A stretch of 64,000 nucleotides of DNA from DASWJZ01 sp963720705. Its GTDB lineage: Bacteria; Pseudomonadota; Alphaproteobacteria; Rhizobiales; Afifellaceae. Location: assembly GCA_963720705.1 (NCBI GenBank), contig CAVRGJ010000001.1, positions 496,001 to 560,000 of the forward strand. The letters are read 5' to 3'. Below the pieces are notes generated by a model. It did not search any database. It saw only the letters and a list, made by a program, of their open reading frames with translations, and had not been told where the DNA came from. Positions 51,380 to 60,181 of this stretch are shown in pieces. A program made the position numbers and the translations under genes. Every line of letters begins with the position of its first letter. The stretch's first letter is position 1.

Positions 51380-53176
51380 ATGGTTGCCGACACCAATCGG
51401 CAGGAGCAGGTTCAGCGCAAGCGGTCGCTGGTGCCGCGACTGCGGGCGTGGGCGCATATTCTGCGGCCGGTGCAGCAGTGGCTGACGAGCCTCGGCCGCG
51501 CGACGACGTCGAGCCTCACGCGGCGCATCGTCATCCTGAACCTCGCCGCGCTGGTGGCACTCGTCGCCGGCATTCTCTATCTGAACCAGTTCCGCGCCGG
51601 CCTGATCGATACGCGCGTGCAGAGCCTGCTCGTGCAGGGACAGATCATCGCCGCTGCGATCGCGGCGCAGGCGACTGCCGATACCGACGCCATCACGATC
51701 GACCCCGACAAGCTGCTTGAGCTGCAGGCGGGGCAAAGCGGTGCCCCCTATCGCACCGGCGACACGTCGACGGATTTCCCGATCAGCCCGGAACGCGTTG
51801 CGCCGCTGCTTCGACGCCTGATCTCGCCGACACGCACGCGCGCGCGCATCTACGACAATGACGGCGCGCTAATCCTCGATTCGCGCGGCCTCTATATGCG
51901 CGGTTTCATCCAGTCGATCGACCTGCCGCCGCTCGGCCAGGAAAAGAGCGTGATCGAGCACTGGTGGGACGCGGTGAAACTCTGGTACCGGCGCGGCGAA
52001 CTTCCGGTCTACGAAGAGATCGGCTCGGCCAACGGCCGCGAATACACGGAAGTCGCCTCGGCGCTGAACGGACAGGCGGCAAGCGTGGTGCGCGTCGGCG
52101 AGGACGGCGGGCTGATCGTCTCCGTCGCCGTTCCCGTGCAGCGCTACCGGGCGATCCTCGGGAGCCTGCTGCTTTCCACCGAATCCGGCGACATCGACGC
52201 CATCGTCCAGGCCGAGCGATTGCAGATCCTGCGCGTCTTCCTGGTCGCCGCGGGCGTGACCGTGCTCCTCTCGGTGCTTCTTGCATCGACCATCGCCGGT
52301 CCGGTGCGCCGCCTCGCCTCGGCGGCGGAGCGCGTCAGACGCGGTATCAAGCAGCGACGCGCCGACATTCCCGACTTCGGCAACCGAAAGGACGAGATCG
52401 GCCACCTTGCGCGCGTGCTCTCCGACATGACCAACGCGCTCTACAAGCGCATGGAGGCGATCGAGAGCTTCGCCGCCGACGTGTCGCACGAATTGAAGAA
52501 CCCGCTGACCTCGCTCAGAAGCGCGGTGGAGACTTTCCCGATCGCCAAGAACGACGAGCAGCGCGACCGCCTCCTCGCCGTCATCAAGCACGACGTCAGG
52601 CGGCTCGACCGCCTGATCACCGATATTTCGGACGCCTCGCGGCTCGACGCGGAGCTGGCGCGCGAGACAAACGATCCGGTCGACATGGAGAAGCTGTTGC
52701 AGACGGTGGTGGCGATCGCGCGCGAGACGCGACTTGCCTCAAGCGCGCGCAAGATCGAGCTCTCGCTCGAGCCGCGGCGTTGGGGCAAGGACGCCTTCTA
52801 CGTGCTCGGCAACGACAGCCGCCTCGGCCAGGTCGTGAACAACCTGATCGACAATGCACTCTCGTTCTCGCCGCCGGACGGGATCGTGCGCATCCACGCC
52901 AGACGAGACCCGACGCGGATCGTGGTGACGGTCGACGACAACGGCCCCGGCATCCGCGCGGAAAACATCGAGAGCATCTTCGAGCGCTTCTACACCGACC
53001 GGCCGGAGGTCGACGCGTTCGGCCAGAACTCCGGCCTCGGCCTTGCCATCACGCGGCAGATCGTGGAGGCGCATCGCGGCACGATCAAAGCGGAGAACCG
53101 ACGCTCCCCCGACGACCCCGACGGCGGGCGCGTGGAAGGCGCACGCTTCACGGTCGTCCTCCCCGCGCCGGACTGA
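51380..53176 (+). CDS. chvG: Sensor histidine kinase ChvG
   Basis: The 598-residue kinase has a basic N-terminal cytoplasmic segment, a first membrane helix (IVILNLAALVALVAGILYL), a periplasmic sensor region of about 200 residues, a second helix (VFLVAAGVTVLLSVLLAS), HAMP, HisKA with phospho-His in FAADVSHELKNPLTSLRSAVE, and HATPase_c with NNLIDNALSFSPPDG, VDDNGPGI and GLGLAITRQIVEAHRG. It pairs with ChvI upstream. hprK begins three bases after its stop codon, so the two-component system and PTS genes are one unit, as in other Rhizobiales. Confidence 0.96.
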   Translation: MVADTNRQEQVQRKRSLVPRLRAWAHILRPVQQWLTSLGRATTSSLTRRIVILNLAALVALVAGILYLNQFRAGLIDTRVQSLLVQGQIIAAAIAAQATADTDAITIDPDKLLELQAGQSGAPYRTGDTSTDFPISPERVAPLLRRLISPTRTRARIYDNDGALILDSRGLYMRGFIQSIDLPPLGQEKSVIEHWWDAVKLWYRRGELPVYEEIGSANGREYTEVASALNGQAASVVRVGEDGGLIVSVAVPVQRYRAILGSLLLSTESGDIDAIVQAERLQILRVFLVAAGVTVLLSVLLASTIAGPVRRLASAAERVRRGIKQRRADIPDFGNRKDEIGHLARVLSDMTNALYKRMEAIESFAADVSHELKNPLTSLRSAVETFPIAKNDEQRDRLLAVIKHDVRRLDRLITDISDASRLDAELARETNDPVDMEKLLQTVVAIARETRLASSARKIELSLEPRRWGKDAFYVLGNDSRLGQVVNNLIDNALSFSPPDGIVRIHARRDPTRIVVTVDDNGPGIRAENIESIFERFYTDRPEVDAFGQNSGLGLAITRQIVEAHRGTIKAENRRSPDDPDGGRVEGARFTVVLPAPD

Positions 53177-53179
53177 ACC

Positions 53180-53695
53180 ATGTCAGAGACGGTGCATGGA
53201 ACCGCGGTCCTCTTTGGCGCCGATGGGGTGCTGATCCGCGGGGCGTCGGGCAGCGGCAAATCGGCGCTGGCGCTTCAGCTCATCCGGCGCGGCGGCAGGC
53301 TCATCGCCGACGACCGGCTTACGCTTTCACATTGCCACGGGCGCCTCGTCGCCAGCGCGCCTTTCGCGACGGCGGGGCTCATCGAGCTCAGGGGCCGCGG
53401 CCTCGTCAAGGTGCCGCACGAGCGAAGCGGCGTTGTCCGGCTCGTCGTCGACATCGTCGCAGAGGACGAGGCCGATTCGGAGGGGCTTGAACGGATGCCG
53501 GAGGCGCACCAGCTAACCGCCGAACTCCTCGGAATCGCGCTACCCTGCCAGCCGGTTCCGGCCGTAACCGAGCGTGCCGTCGTGCTCGTGGAGGCGGCGC
53601 TCGGAGCCGTTTCGTCGCAGCCCGATAGGGGGCTTGCGAACCGCGACAGTTTCGGGATTATGGCGGCCCTTCCCACCCCTACGGCATCTTCATGA
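53180..53695 (+). CDS. hprK: HPr kinase/phosphorylase, short form
   Basis: The 171-residue protein is the C-terminal catalytic domain only, as in other alphaproteobacterial HprK. It has Walker A LIRGASGSGKSALALQLIRRG, the following ADDRLTL Asp motif and the HprK signature LIELRGRGLVKVPH. It would phosphorylate and dephosphorylate a Ser on HPr, whose gene follows. It overlaps the start of the EIIA gene by four bases (ATGA). Confidence 0.94.
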   Translation: MSETVHGTAVLFGADGVLIRGASGSGKSALALQLIRRGGRLIADDRLTLSHCHGRLVASAPFATAGLIELRGRGLVKVPHERSGVVRLVVDIVAEDEADSEGLERMPEAHQLTAELLGIALPCQPVPAVTERAVVLVEAALGAVSSQPDRGLANRDSFGIMAALPTPTASS

Positions 53696-54093
53696 TCGGT
53701 CTCGTGCTTGTCACTCATGGGCAGTTGGCGACGGAATTTCGCGCCGCGCTTGAGCACGTGGTCGGACATCAGGAGGCGTGCGAGGCCGTGTCGATCGGTC
53801 CGGACGACGACATGGAGGAGCGACGCCGCGACATCGTTGCCGCCGTCGACAAGGTGAACGACGGCTCGGGCGTGATCCTGTTGACCGACATGTTCGGCGG
53901 CACTCCGTCGAACCTCGCCATCTCGGTCATGGAGCCGGGGCGGGTCGAAGTCGTCGCCGGCGTCAATCTGCCGATGCTGATCAAGCTCGCGAGCGTGCGC
54001 GGCGATTCCAACCTCGACGACGTCGCCTGCTGCGCGCAAGACGCCGGGCGCAAATACATCAACGTCGCCAGCAAGCTTCTCGCCAACGAATGA
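53692..54093 (+). CDS. manX: PTS EIIA component, mannose family
   Basis: The 133-residue EIIA-Man domain has the phospho-acceptor His in IGLVLVTHGQLATEFRAALEHVVG and the ILLTDMFGGTPSNLAISVME strand. No IIB or IIC permease components follow, so it belongs to the regulatory PTS that signals carbon and nitrogen status rather than importing sugar. It overlaps hprK by four bases and ptsH by four bases. Confidence 0.94.
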   Translation: MIGLVLVTHGQLATEFRAALEHVVGHQEACEAVSIGPDDDMEERRRDIVAAVDKVNDGSGVILLTDMFGGTPSNLAISVMEPGRVEVVAGVNLPMLIKLASVRGDSNLDDVACCAQDAGRKYINVASKLLANE

Positions 54094-54368
54094 ACGAGCC
54101 TGCATCGCGCCTCGTCACCATCGTAAACCGCCGCGGCCTGCATGCCCGAGCCTCGGCCCGCTTCGTGAAATGCGCCGAGGGCTTCGACTGCGAGGTCAAG
54201 GTCGTGAAGGACGGACAGAGCGTCGGCGGCACATCGATCATGGGGCTGATGACGCTCGCTGCCGCGACCGGATCGACGATCGAGCTGCAGGCGGAAGGCC
54301 CGCAAGCCGAAGCGGCGCTCGACGCGCTCTCAAGCCTCATCGCCGACGGCTTCGGCGAGGAAGACTAG
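54090..54368 (+). CDS. ptsH: Phosphocarrier protein HPr
   Basis: The 92-residue HPr has the active His in VNRRGLHARASARFVKCA and a Ser in SVGGTSIMGLMTLAAATGS at the HprK-target position. It receives phosphate from EI-Ntr and passes it to the EIIA proteins. Its start overlaps the EIIA stop. It is convergent with maeB. Confidence 0.96.
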   Translation: MNEPASRLVTIVNRRGLHARASARFVKCAEGFDCEVKVVKDGQSVGGTSIMGLMTLAAATGSTIELQAEGPQAEAALDALSSLIADGFGEED

Positions 54369-54449
54369 CGACGCCGACTCCGCGTCGGCCGTCGAGAATC
54401 ACGACGTCGAGCCGGCCGAAGCGTTCGGGGTCGGCGACCGCGGGCCCCC

Positions 54450-56729
54450 TCACCCACTGATGTTGAAGGCGGCGAGCGCCGCCATGTTGACGATCTCGGA
54501 ATCGCGCGCCGAGATCGATAGGATCTGCACGGAGCACTTGAAGCCGACGAGAAGCGGCCCGAGTACGGTCGAGCCGCCGAGTTCATGCAGCATGTTGGTC
54601 GATATGGCGGCGGAATGCCGGGCCGGCATGACGAGAACGTTGGCGGGGCCGGAAAGACGGCAGAACGGATAAGTCGCCATCACGCTCGGATTGAGCGCCA
54701 CGTCGGCGCCCATCTCGCCGTCGTATTCGAAATCGACGTCGCGGCCGTCGAGTATCCTAACGGCCTCGCGCACCTTGTCGGCGCGCTCGCCCGTCGGCTC
54801 GCCAAATGTCGAATAAGCGAGCATGGCGACGCGCGGATCGAAGCCGAGCCGCCTTGCGACCCCCGCCGCCTCCACCGCGATGTCGGCGAGCTGGTCCGCA
54901 TCCGGCTGATCGTGCACCGCCGTGTCGGCGATCAGAACCGTGCGGCCGCGGCAGAGCGCCACGGAGACGCCGATGATGTGATGGCCGGGCTTGGCTTCGA
55001 TGCAGCGCCGCATATCCTTCAGCACCGCCGGGTAGTTGCGCGTCACGCCGGTGACGAGCGCGTCGGCATCGCCGAGCGCCACCATGCAGGCGGCGAAGTG
55101 GTTGCGGTCGGTGTTGGCAAGCCGCACGCAGTCGCGATAGAGGAAGCCCTTCCGCTGCAGCCGCTTGTAGAGATAGTCGGCATAGTCGTCGCGGCGCGTG
55201 GAGAGCCGCGCATTCATGATCTCGATGCCGCTCTTCAGTTCGATGCCGGCGTCCGCAGCCTGAGCCTTCACCAGGTCCTCGCGTCCCACGAGGATGGCCG
55301 TGCCGAGGCGGCTGTTGACGAAGCTCACCGCCGCGCGGATCACGTGCTCCTCCTCGCCCTCCGCGAACACGACGCGCTTTGGATTCCGGCGCACATGAGC
55401 GGTGATGGTCGCGAGCGTAGCGGCGACCGGATCGCGCCGCGCGGAGAGCTGCAGGCTGTAGGCCTCCATGTCGGCAATCGGACGCCGCGCCACACCGGAA
55501 TCGATCGCCGCTTGCGCGACGGCGGGTGGAACGGCGGAGATGAGACGCGGATCGAAGGGAACAGGGATGATGTAGTTGGAGCCGAAACGCGGGCGGTTGC
55601 CCTGGTAGGCGGCGACCACCTCGTCCGGCACGTCCTCGCGGGCGAGCGCAGCAAGCGCTTCCGCCGCGGCGAGCTTCATCGCCTCGTTGATGGTGGTGGC
55701 GCGCGCGTCGAGCGCACCGCGGAAGATATAAGGAAAGCCGAGGACGTTGTTCACCTGGTTCTGATAGTCGGAACGACCGGTGGCGACGATCGCGTCGTCG
55801 CGCACCTGGGCGACCTCTTCCGGTGTTATCTCCGGATCGGGATTGGCCATGGCGAAGATGATCGGGTTCTTCGCCATCGACGCGATCATCTCGCGCGTGT
55901 AGGCGCCTTTCACCGAAAGGCCGAGGGCGATGTCGGAGCCGCGCATGGCTTCTTCAAGCGTGCGCGCCTTTGTCTCCGTCGCGTGCGCCGACTTCCACTG
56001 GTTCATGCCTTCGGTGCGGCCCTTGTGGACCACGCCCTTGGTGTCGCAGAGAATGACGTTCTCGTGCGCCATGCCATAGGCCTTTGCGAGCTCCACGCAG
56101 GCGATCGCCGCCGCGCCGGCGCCGTTGCACACGAGCTTCGCCGTCTTGATGTCGCGGCCGGTCAGCTGCAGCGCGTTGATCAATCCGGCGAGCGTGATGA
56201 TGGCCGTGCCGTGCTGGTCATCATGGAAGACGGGAATGTCCATGAGCTCGCGCAGCCGGCTCTCGATCACGAAGCAGTCGGGCGCACGAATGTCCTCAAG
56301 ATTGATGCCGCCGAAGGATGGACCGAGGAAACGCACGGCATTGACGAATTCGTCGACGTTCTCGGTGTCGACTTCGAGGTCGATCGCATCGATGTCGGCA
56401 AAGCGCTTGAAGAGCACCGCCTTGCCTTCCATCACCGGCTTTGCGGCGAGCGCGCCGAGATTGCCGAGCCCGAGGATGGCGGTGCCGTTCGAGATGACAG
56501 CCACCAGGTTGCCGCGCGTCGTGTAGTCGAAGGCCGCGTTCGGGTCTTCCGCGATGCGCTTCACCGGGACGGCGACGCCGGGCGAATAAGCGAGCGACAG
56601 ATCGCGCTGCGTCGCCATCGGCTTGGTGGGGAGGATCTCGATCTTCCCCGGCCGTCCCCGCGTGTGAAAATCCAGCGCTTCCTGGTCGGTGACCGAAACG
56701 ATCCCCTTCCAGCCTTTGTCGTCCGCCAT
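54450..56729 (-). CDS. maeB: NADP-dependent malic enzyme with phosphotransacetylase-like domain
   Basis: The 759-residue hybrid enzyme decarboxylates malate to pyruvate. Residues about 1-430 are the malic enzyme (SLAYSPGVAVPVKRIAEDPNAAFDYT, NGTAILGLGNLGALAAKPVMEGK, VFHDDQHGTAIITLAGLINAL and the nucleotide loop VCNGAGAAAIACVELAKAYG). Residues about 440-759 are a phosphate acetyltransferase-like domain (RVVFAEGEEEHVIRAA, YSTFGEPTGERADKVREAV, GPLLVGFKCSVQI), which in this family is usually regulatory rather than catalytic. Length matches rhizobial MaeB/TME proteins. It is monocistronic and convergent with ptsH. Confidence 0.96.
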   Translation of the reverse strand: MADDKGWKGIVSVTDQEALDFHTRGRPGKIEILPTKPMATQRDLSLAYSPGVAVPVKRIAEDPNAAFDYTTRGNLVAVISNGTAILGLGNLGALAAKPVMEGKAVLFKRFADIDAIDLEVDTENVDEFVNAVRFLGPSFGGINLEDIRAPDCFVIESRLRELMDIPVFHDDQHGTAIITLAGLINALQLTGRDIKTAKLVCNGAGAAAIACVELAKAYGMAHENVILCDTKGVVHKGRTEGMNQWKSAHATETKARTLEEAMRGSDIALGLSVKGAYTREMIASMAKNPIIFAMANPDPEITPEEVAQVRDDAIVATGRSDYQNQVNNVLGFPYIFRGALDARATTINEAMKLAAAEALAALAREDVPDEVVAAYQGNRPRFGSNYIIPVPFDPRLISAVPPAVAQAAIDSGVARRPIADMEAYSLQLSARRDPVAATLATITAHVRRNPKRVVFAEGEEEHVIRAAVSFVNSRLGTAILVGREDLVKAQAADAGIELKSGIEIMNARLSTRRDDYADYLYKRLQRKGFLYRDCVRLANTDRNHFAACMVALGDADALVTGVTRNYPAVLKDMRRCIEAKPGHHIIGVSVALCRGRTVLIADTAVHDQPDADQLADIAVEAAGVARRLGFDPRVAMLAYSTFGEPTGERADKVREAVRILDGRDVDFEYDGEMGADVALNPSVMATYPFCRLSGPANVLVMPARHSAAISTNMLHELGGSTVLGPLLVGFKCSVQILSISARDSEIVNMAALAAFNISG

Positions 56730-56842
56730 GCCGGCCCTTTCCTCCCTATTGCCATCGACCTTTAAGGGCCCGTTGCGGCGGCCACAAGACGTTGCAGCGC
56801 GGCCACTGGCCGGCGAGGCGCGGAGGCTCTATGTGATCGGGG

Positions 56843-57610
56843 ATGCGCGCGGAAGTTCCCGCTATCGCCGTCACCGGCCTCGTCAAAACCTATCGCGACG
56901 TGCAGGCGGTCGACGGTATCGATTTTTCCGTGCCGCGCGGTGCGATCGTCGGCCTTCTCGGCGGAAACGGCGCCGGTAAGACGACGACGATCGCCATGAT
57001 CATGGGACTGGTGCTGCCGACGGCGGGCGTCGCCAAGGTGCTCGGCGTCGACATGGCGCATGCGCGGCACAAGGTGCTGCACCGCATCAACTTCGAAAGC
57101 CCCTACGTGGAGATGCCGAAGCGGCTGACCGTCAGGCAGAATCTCAAGGTCTTCGGGACGCTCTACGGGGTCGAACGCCTCGCCGAGCGGATCGATGCGC
57201 TCGCCTTCGAGCTCGACCTGAAGAGCCTGCTCGACCGGCCCTCCGGCGAGCTCTCCTCCGGACAGAAGACGCGCGTCGCGCTTGCCAAGTCGCTGGTCAA
57301 CGCTCCCGACGTGCTTCTCCTCGACGAGCCGACCGCCTCGCTCGATCCCGACACGGCCGACTGGGTGCGCTCGCATCTTGAGCGCTATCGGCGCGAGCGC
57401 AACGCCGCGATCCTGCTCGCCTCGCACAACATGCCGGAGGTGGAGCGGCTCTGCGACGACGTGTTGATGATGAAGGCGGGCAAGATCGTCGATCGCGGCG
57501 GGCCGGCCGATCTCATCCAGCGCTACGGGCGGGAGACGATGGAGGAGGTGTTCCTCGACGTCGCCCGCGATCGCAGGCAAAAAGAGCCGGGACGCGAGGT
57601 AACCGAGTGA
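56843..57610 (+). CDS. ABC transporter ATP-binding protein
   Basis: The 255-residue ATPase has Walker A LGGNGAGKTTTIAMIMG, the signature ELSSGQKTRVALAKSLV (degenerate LSSGQ), Walker B DVLLLDEPTASLDPD and the switch His in LLASHNMPEVERLCDD. It pairs with the ABC-2 type permease that starts four bases before its stop codon. Together they form an exporter of unknown substrate; NodI/NodJ-like and drug or lipid exporters share this layout. Confidence 0.93.
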   Translation: MRAEVPAIAVTGLVKTYRDVQAVDGIDFSVPRGAIVGLLGGNGAGKTTTIAMIMGLVLPTAGVAKVLGVDMAHARHKVLHRINFESPYVEMPKRLTVRQNLKVFGTLYGVERLAERIDALAFELDLKSLLDRPSGELSSGQKTRVALAKSLVNAPDVLLLDEPTASLDPDTADWVRSHLERYRRERNAAILLASHNMPEVERLCDDVLMMKAGKIVDRGGPADLIQRYGRETMEEVFLDVARDRRQKEPGREVTE

Positions 57611-58431
57611 GCCATGCCGCGCATTCCGGCTACCATGCCGTATCGTTTCGCCGCATCGGTGCGATGGTCCTCAGATACTGGTACCTGCTGCGCTATTCGT
57701 GGCCACGCGTCGTCGACCTGATCTACTGGCCGGCGGTGCAGATGGTGATGTGGGGCTTCCTGCAGCTCTACCTCGTCGACAAGACCAGCATGGCGGCGCG
57801 CACGGGCGGCGCCTTCATCGGCGCGGTGCTCCTCTGGGACATCCTCTTCCGCGGGCAGATCGGCTTTTCGATCTCGTTCCTCGAAGAGATGTGGTCGCGC
57901 AATCTCGGCAACCTGATGATGACGCCGCTTCGCCCCTTCGAGCTGGTCGCCGCGCTGATGGTGATGAGCGTGGTGCGCGTCCTGATCGGGCTCGTGCCGG
58001 TGACAATTCTTGCGATCGTCTTCTTCGGCTTCAATTTCTGGGCGCTCGGACTTGCCGTGCCCATCTTCTTCTTCAACTTGATCCTGACCAGCTGGTCGAT
58101 CGGGCTGATCTCCGCGGGGATGGTGCTCAGGAAAGGCCTCGGCGCGGAGGGGCTCGCCTGGTCGATGACTTTCATCCTCCTACCGCTTTGCTGCGTCTAC
58201 TACCCGGTCGCGATCCTCCCCGGCTGGTTGCAATGGATCGCGCTGGCGTTGCCGCCGACGCACGTTTTCGAGGGGCTGCGCGCTCTCGTCCTCGAACGCC
58301 ACCTCGACATCCGCGACATTCTGACCGCGTTTCTTCTCAATCTCGCCTATCTGGCGGCGGCTGCCGGTGCTTTCGGGCTGCTATTGCGCTCCGCGCGCGT
58401 CAACGGCGCCCTCATGCAAACCGGCGAGTGA
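57607..58431 (+). CDS. ABC-2 type transporter permease
   Basis: The 274-residue membrane protein has six hydrophobic helices typical of ABC-2 permeases (YSWPRVVDLIYWPAVQMVMWGFLQLYLV, GAVLLWDILFRGQIGFSISFLEEMWSRNL, VLIGLVPVTILAIVFFGFNFWALGLAVPIFFFNLILTSWSIGLI in several spans). It uses a GTG start overlapping the ATPase stop codon, so expression is coupled. The substrate is unknown. Confidence 0.92.
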   Translation: MSHAAHSGYHAVSFRRIGAMVLRYWYLLRYSWPRVVDLIYWPAVQMVMWGFLQLYLVDKTSMAARTGGAFIGAVLLWDILFRGQIGFSISFLEEMWSRNLGNLMMTPLRPFELVAALMVMSVVRVLIGLVPVTILAIVFFGFNFWALGLAVPIFFFNLILTSWSIGLISAGMVLRKGLGAEGLAWSMTFILLPLCCVYYPVAILPGWLQWIALALPPTHVFEGLRALVLERHLDIRDILTAFLLNLAYLAAAAGAFGLLLRSARVNGALMQTGE

Positions 58432-58568
58432 CCGGGGATTTCGGTTAACATTTCCTAACGAAATCGCGGCATTCTTCTGAATCCGGGTTGTCATAGGGGT
58501 TTCAAACGCTAGATTTGCAGTGCGGAATTTTTTCCGCAGTGCACAAAATCGCGAAGGGCTGGGCTGCC

Positions 58569-60143
58569 TTGTCGATCTATCAGCTCTACGAGCTAAATCA
58601 CGCGGCGCTTGCGCCGTGGCGCGCCATGGCCGACGCGACGCGGCTGACCTTCCAAAACCCGCTGAACCCATTCTCCGACACGCCGTTCGGGCGATCGATC
58701 GCGGCGGCGGCCGAACTCTTCGAGCGCACCACGCGCCGCTACGGAAAGCCGGAATTCGGACTGACGGAAACCGCGATCGACGACAAGAAGGTGGCGGTCC
58801 ACGAAGAAGTGGTCTGGCAAAAGCCGTTCTGCTCGCTGCTGCACTTCCGCCGCGACCTGGAGAAGCCAAGAGACGACCCGAAACTTCTCATCGTCGCGCC
58901 GCTCTCCGGCCATTACGCGACGCTTCTGCGCGGCACCGTCGAAGCGATGCTGCCGGAGCACGAGGTGTTCATCACCGAATGGGCCGACGCGCGCATGGTT
59001 CCCGTCTCCGACGGCACCTTCGATCTCGACGATTACATCGACTACCTGATCGAGATCTATCACCACCTCGGCCCCAACACGCACGTGATGGCGGTGTGCC
59101 AGCCCTCGGTGCCGGTGCTCGCCAGCGTGGCACTCCTCTCCGAGGATCGCGACGACGACCTGCCGCGCACCATGACACTCATGGGCGGGCCGATCGACAC
59201 GCGGCTTGCGCCGACCGCGGTCAACCAGCTCGCGGAGGCGCGCGGCACGGCCTGGTTCCGCAACCGCACGATCATGACGGTGCCGTTTCCGCATCCGGGC
59301 TTCATGCGCAGAGTCTATCCGGGCTTCTTGCAGCTCTCCGGCTTCATGAGCATGAACTTCGACCGCCATGTCACCGCGCACCAGGAGTTCTACAGCCACC
59401 TTGTCGACGGCGACGGAGACTCCGCGGAGAAGCACCGCGAGTTCTATGACGAGTATCTGGCGGTGATGGATTTGACCGCCGAGTTCTATCTGCAGACGGT
59501 CGAGACCGTCTTCGTGAAGCACCTTTTGCCGAACGGGAAGATGACGCATCGCGGGCGCCCGATTAAGACCGAGGCCATCCGCCGCACCGCGCTTCAGACA
59601 ATCGAGGGCGAGCGCGACGATATTTCCGGCGTCGGTCAGACAAAGGCCGCGCACGCGCTCTGCACCAACCTTCCCTACGACGAGAAGCAGCACTATCTCG
59701 CCAAGGGCGTCGGCCATTACGGCGTCTTCAACGGCTCGCGCTACCGCTCCGATATCCAGCCACGCATCCGCGATTTCATCCGAAAGCACCACACCGGTGC
59801 AAACGGCAGCCTTGAGCGCGCGGCAAAGCCGATCAACGGCAAGGGCAAGCATTCTTCCTCTTTCGAGGCACGCTTCGCCGACGCCTTCGGTTTCACGGCA
59901 CTTTCGGGCAAGAGCCTGCCGGCCGTGACCAAGGCGATGGCAAACGAACTGACGGAGATCGCCGGCATCGGCCCGAAGATGGCGGCGGAGCTCAACAAGG
60001 CCGGTATCTTCGACGTGAACCAGCTTGCCGAGATGGCCGACGACGCAGTGCGCGCGCTCGACGCGCAGATGAGCGGGCGCCCGACACGCGAAGACTGGTT
60101 CGGCCAGGCGAAGAAACTTGCAAAATCCGACAACGGCAGTTGA
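58569..60143 (+). CDS. phaZ: Intracellular polyhydroxyalkanoate depolymerase with C-terminal helix-hairpin-helix domain
   Basis: Residues about 1-410 match intracellular PHA depolymerases: YQLYELNHAALAPWRAMADATRL at the start, the nucleophile Cys in VMAVCQPSVPVLASVA, FMRRVYPGFLQLSGFMSMNF, and the His-containing KGVGHYGVFNGSRYR. It would mobilise stored polyhydroxybutyrate. Residues about 461-524 form an added helix-hairpin-helix module (LTEIAGIGPKMAAELNKAGI, then RPTREDWFGQAKKLAK) joined by a Lys/Gly/Ser-rich linker, making the protein about 100 residues longer than usual. The start is a TTG at 58569, chosen because it gives the family N-terminus; an upstream in-frame GTG-type start is less likely. 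Confidence 0.9.
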   Translation: MSIYQLYELNHAALAPWRAMADATRLTFQNPLNPFSDTPFGRSIAAAAELFERTTRRYGKPEFGLTETAIDDKKVAVHEEVVWQKPFCSLLHFRRDLEKPRDDPKLLIVAPLSGHYATLLRGTVEAMLPEHEVFITEWADARMVPVSDGTFDLDDYIDYLIEIYHHLGPNTHVMAVCQPSVPVLASVALLSEDRDDDLPRTMTLMGGPIDTRLAPTAVNQLAEARGTAWFRNRTIMTVPFPHPGFMRRVYPGFLQLSGFMSMNFDRHVTAHQEFYSHLVDGDGDSAEKHREFYDEYLAVMDLTAEFYLQTVETVFVKHLLPNGKMTHRGRPIKTEAIRRTALQTIEGERDDISGVGQTKAAHALCTNLPYDEKQHYLAKGVGHYGVFNGSRYRSDIQPRIRDFIRKHHTGANGSLERAAKPINGKGKHSSSFEARFADAFGFTALSGKSLPAVTKAMANELTEIAGIGPKMAAELNKAGIFDVNQLAEMADDAVRALDAQMSGRPTREDWFGQAKKLAKSDNGS

Positions 60144-60181
60144 GCAGACGAAAGGTCGCCACCTGTCGAACTTGGACTTCT

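Noticed and set aside
54585..56765. Long plus-strand open frame (about 726 codons) opposite maeB
   Set aside because: It is the antisense shadow of a perfectly conserved malic enzyme; the translation is rich in Arg, His and Gly without motifs, as expected for high-GC reverse frames.
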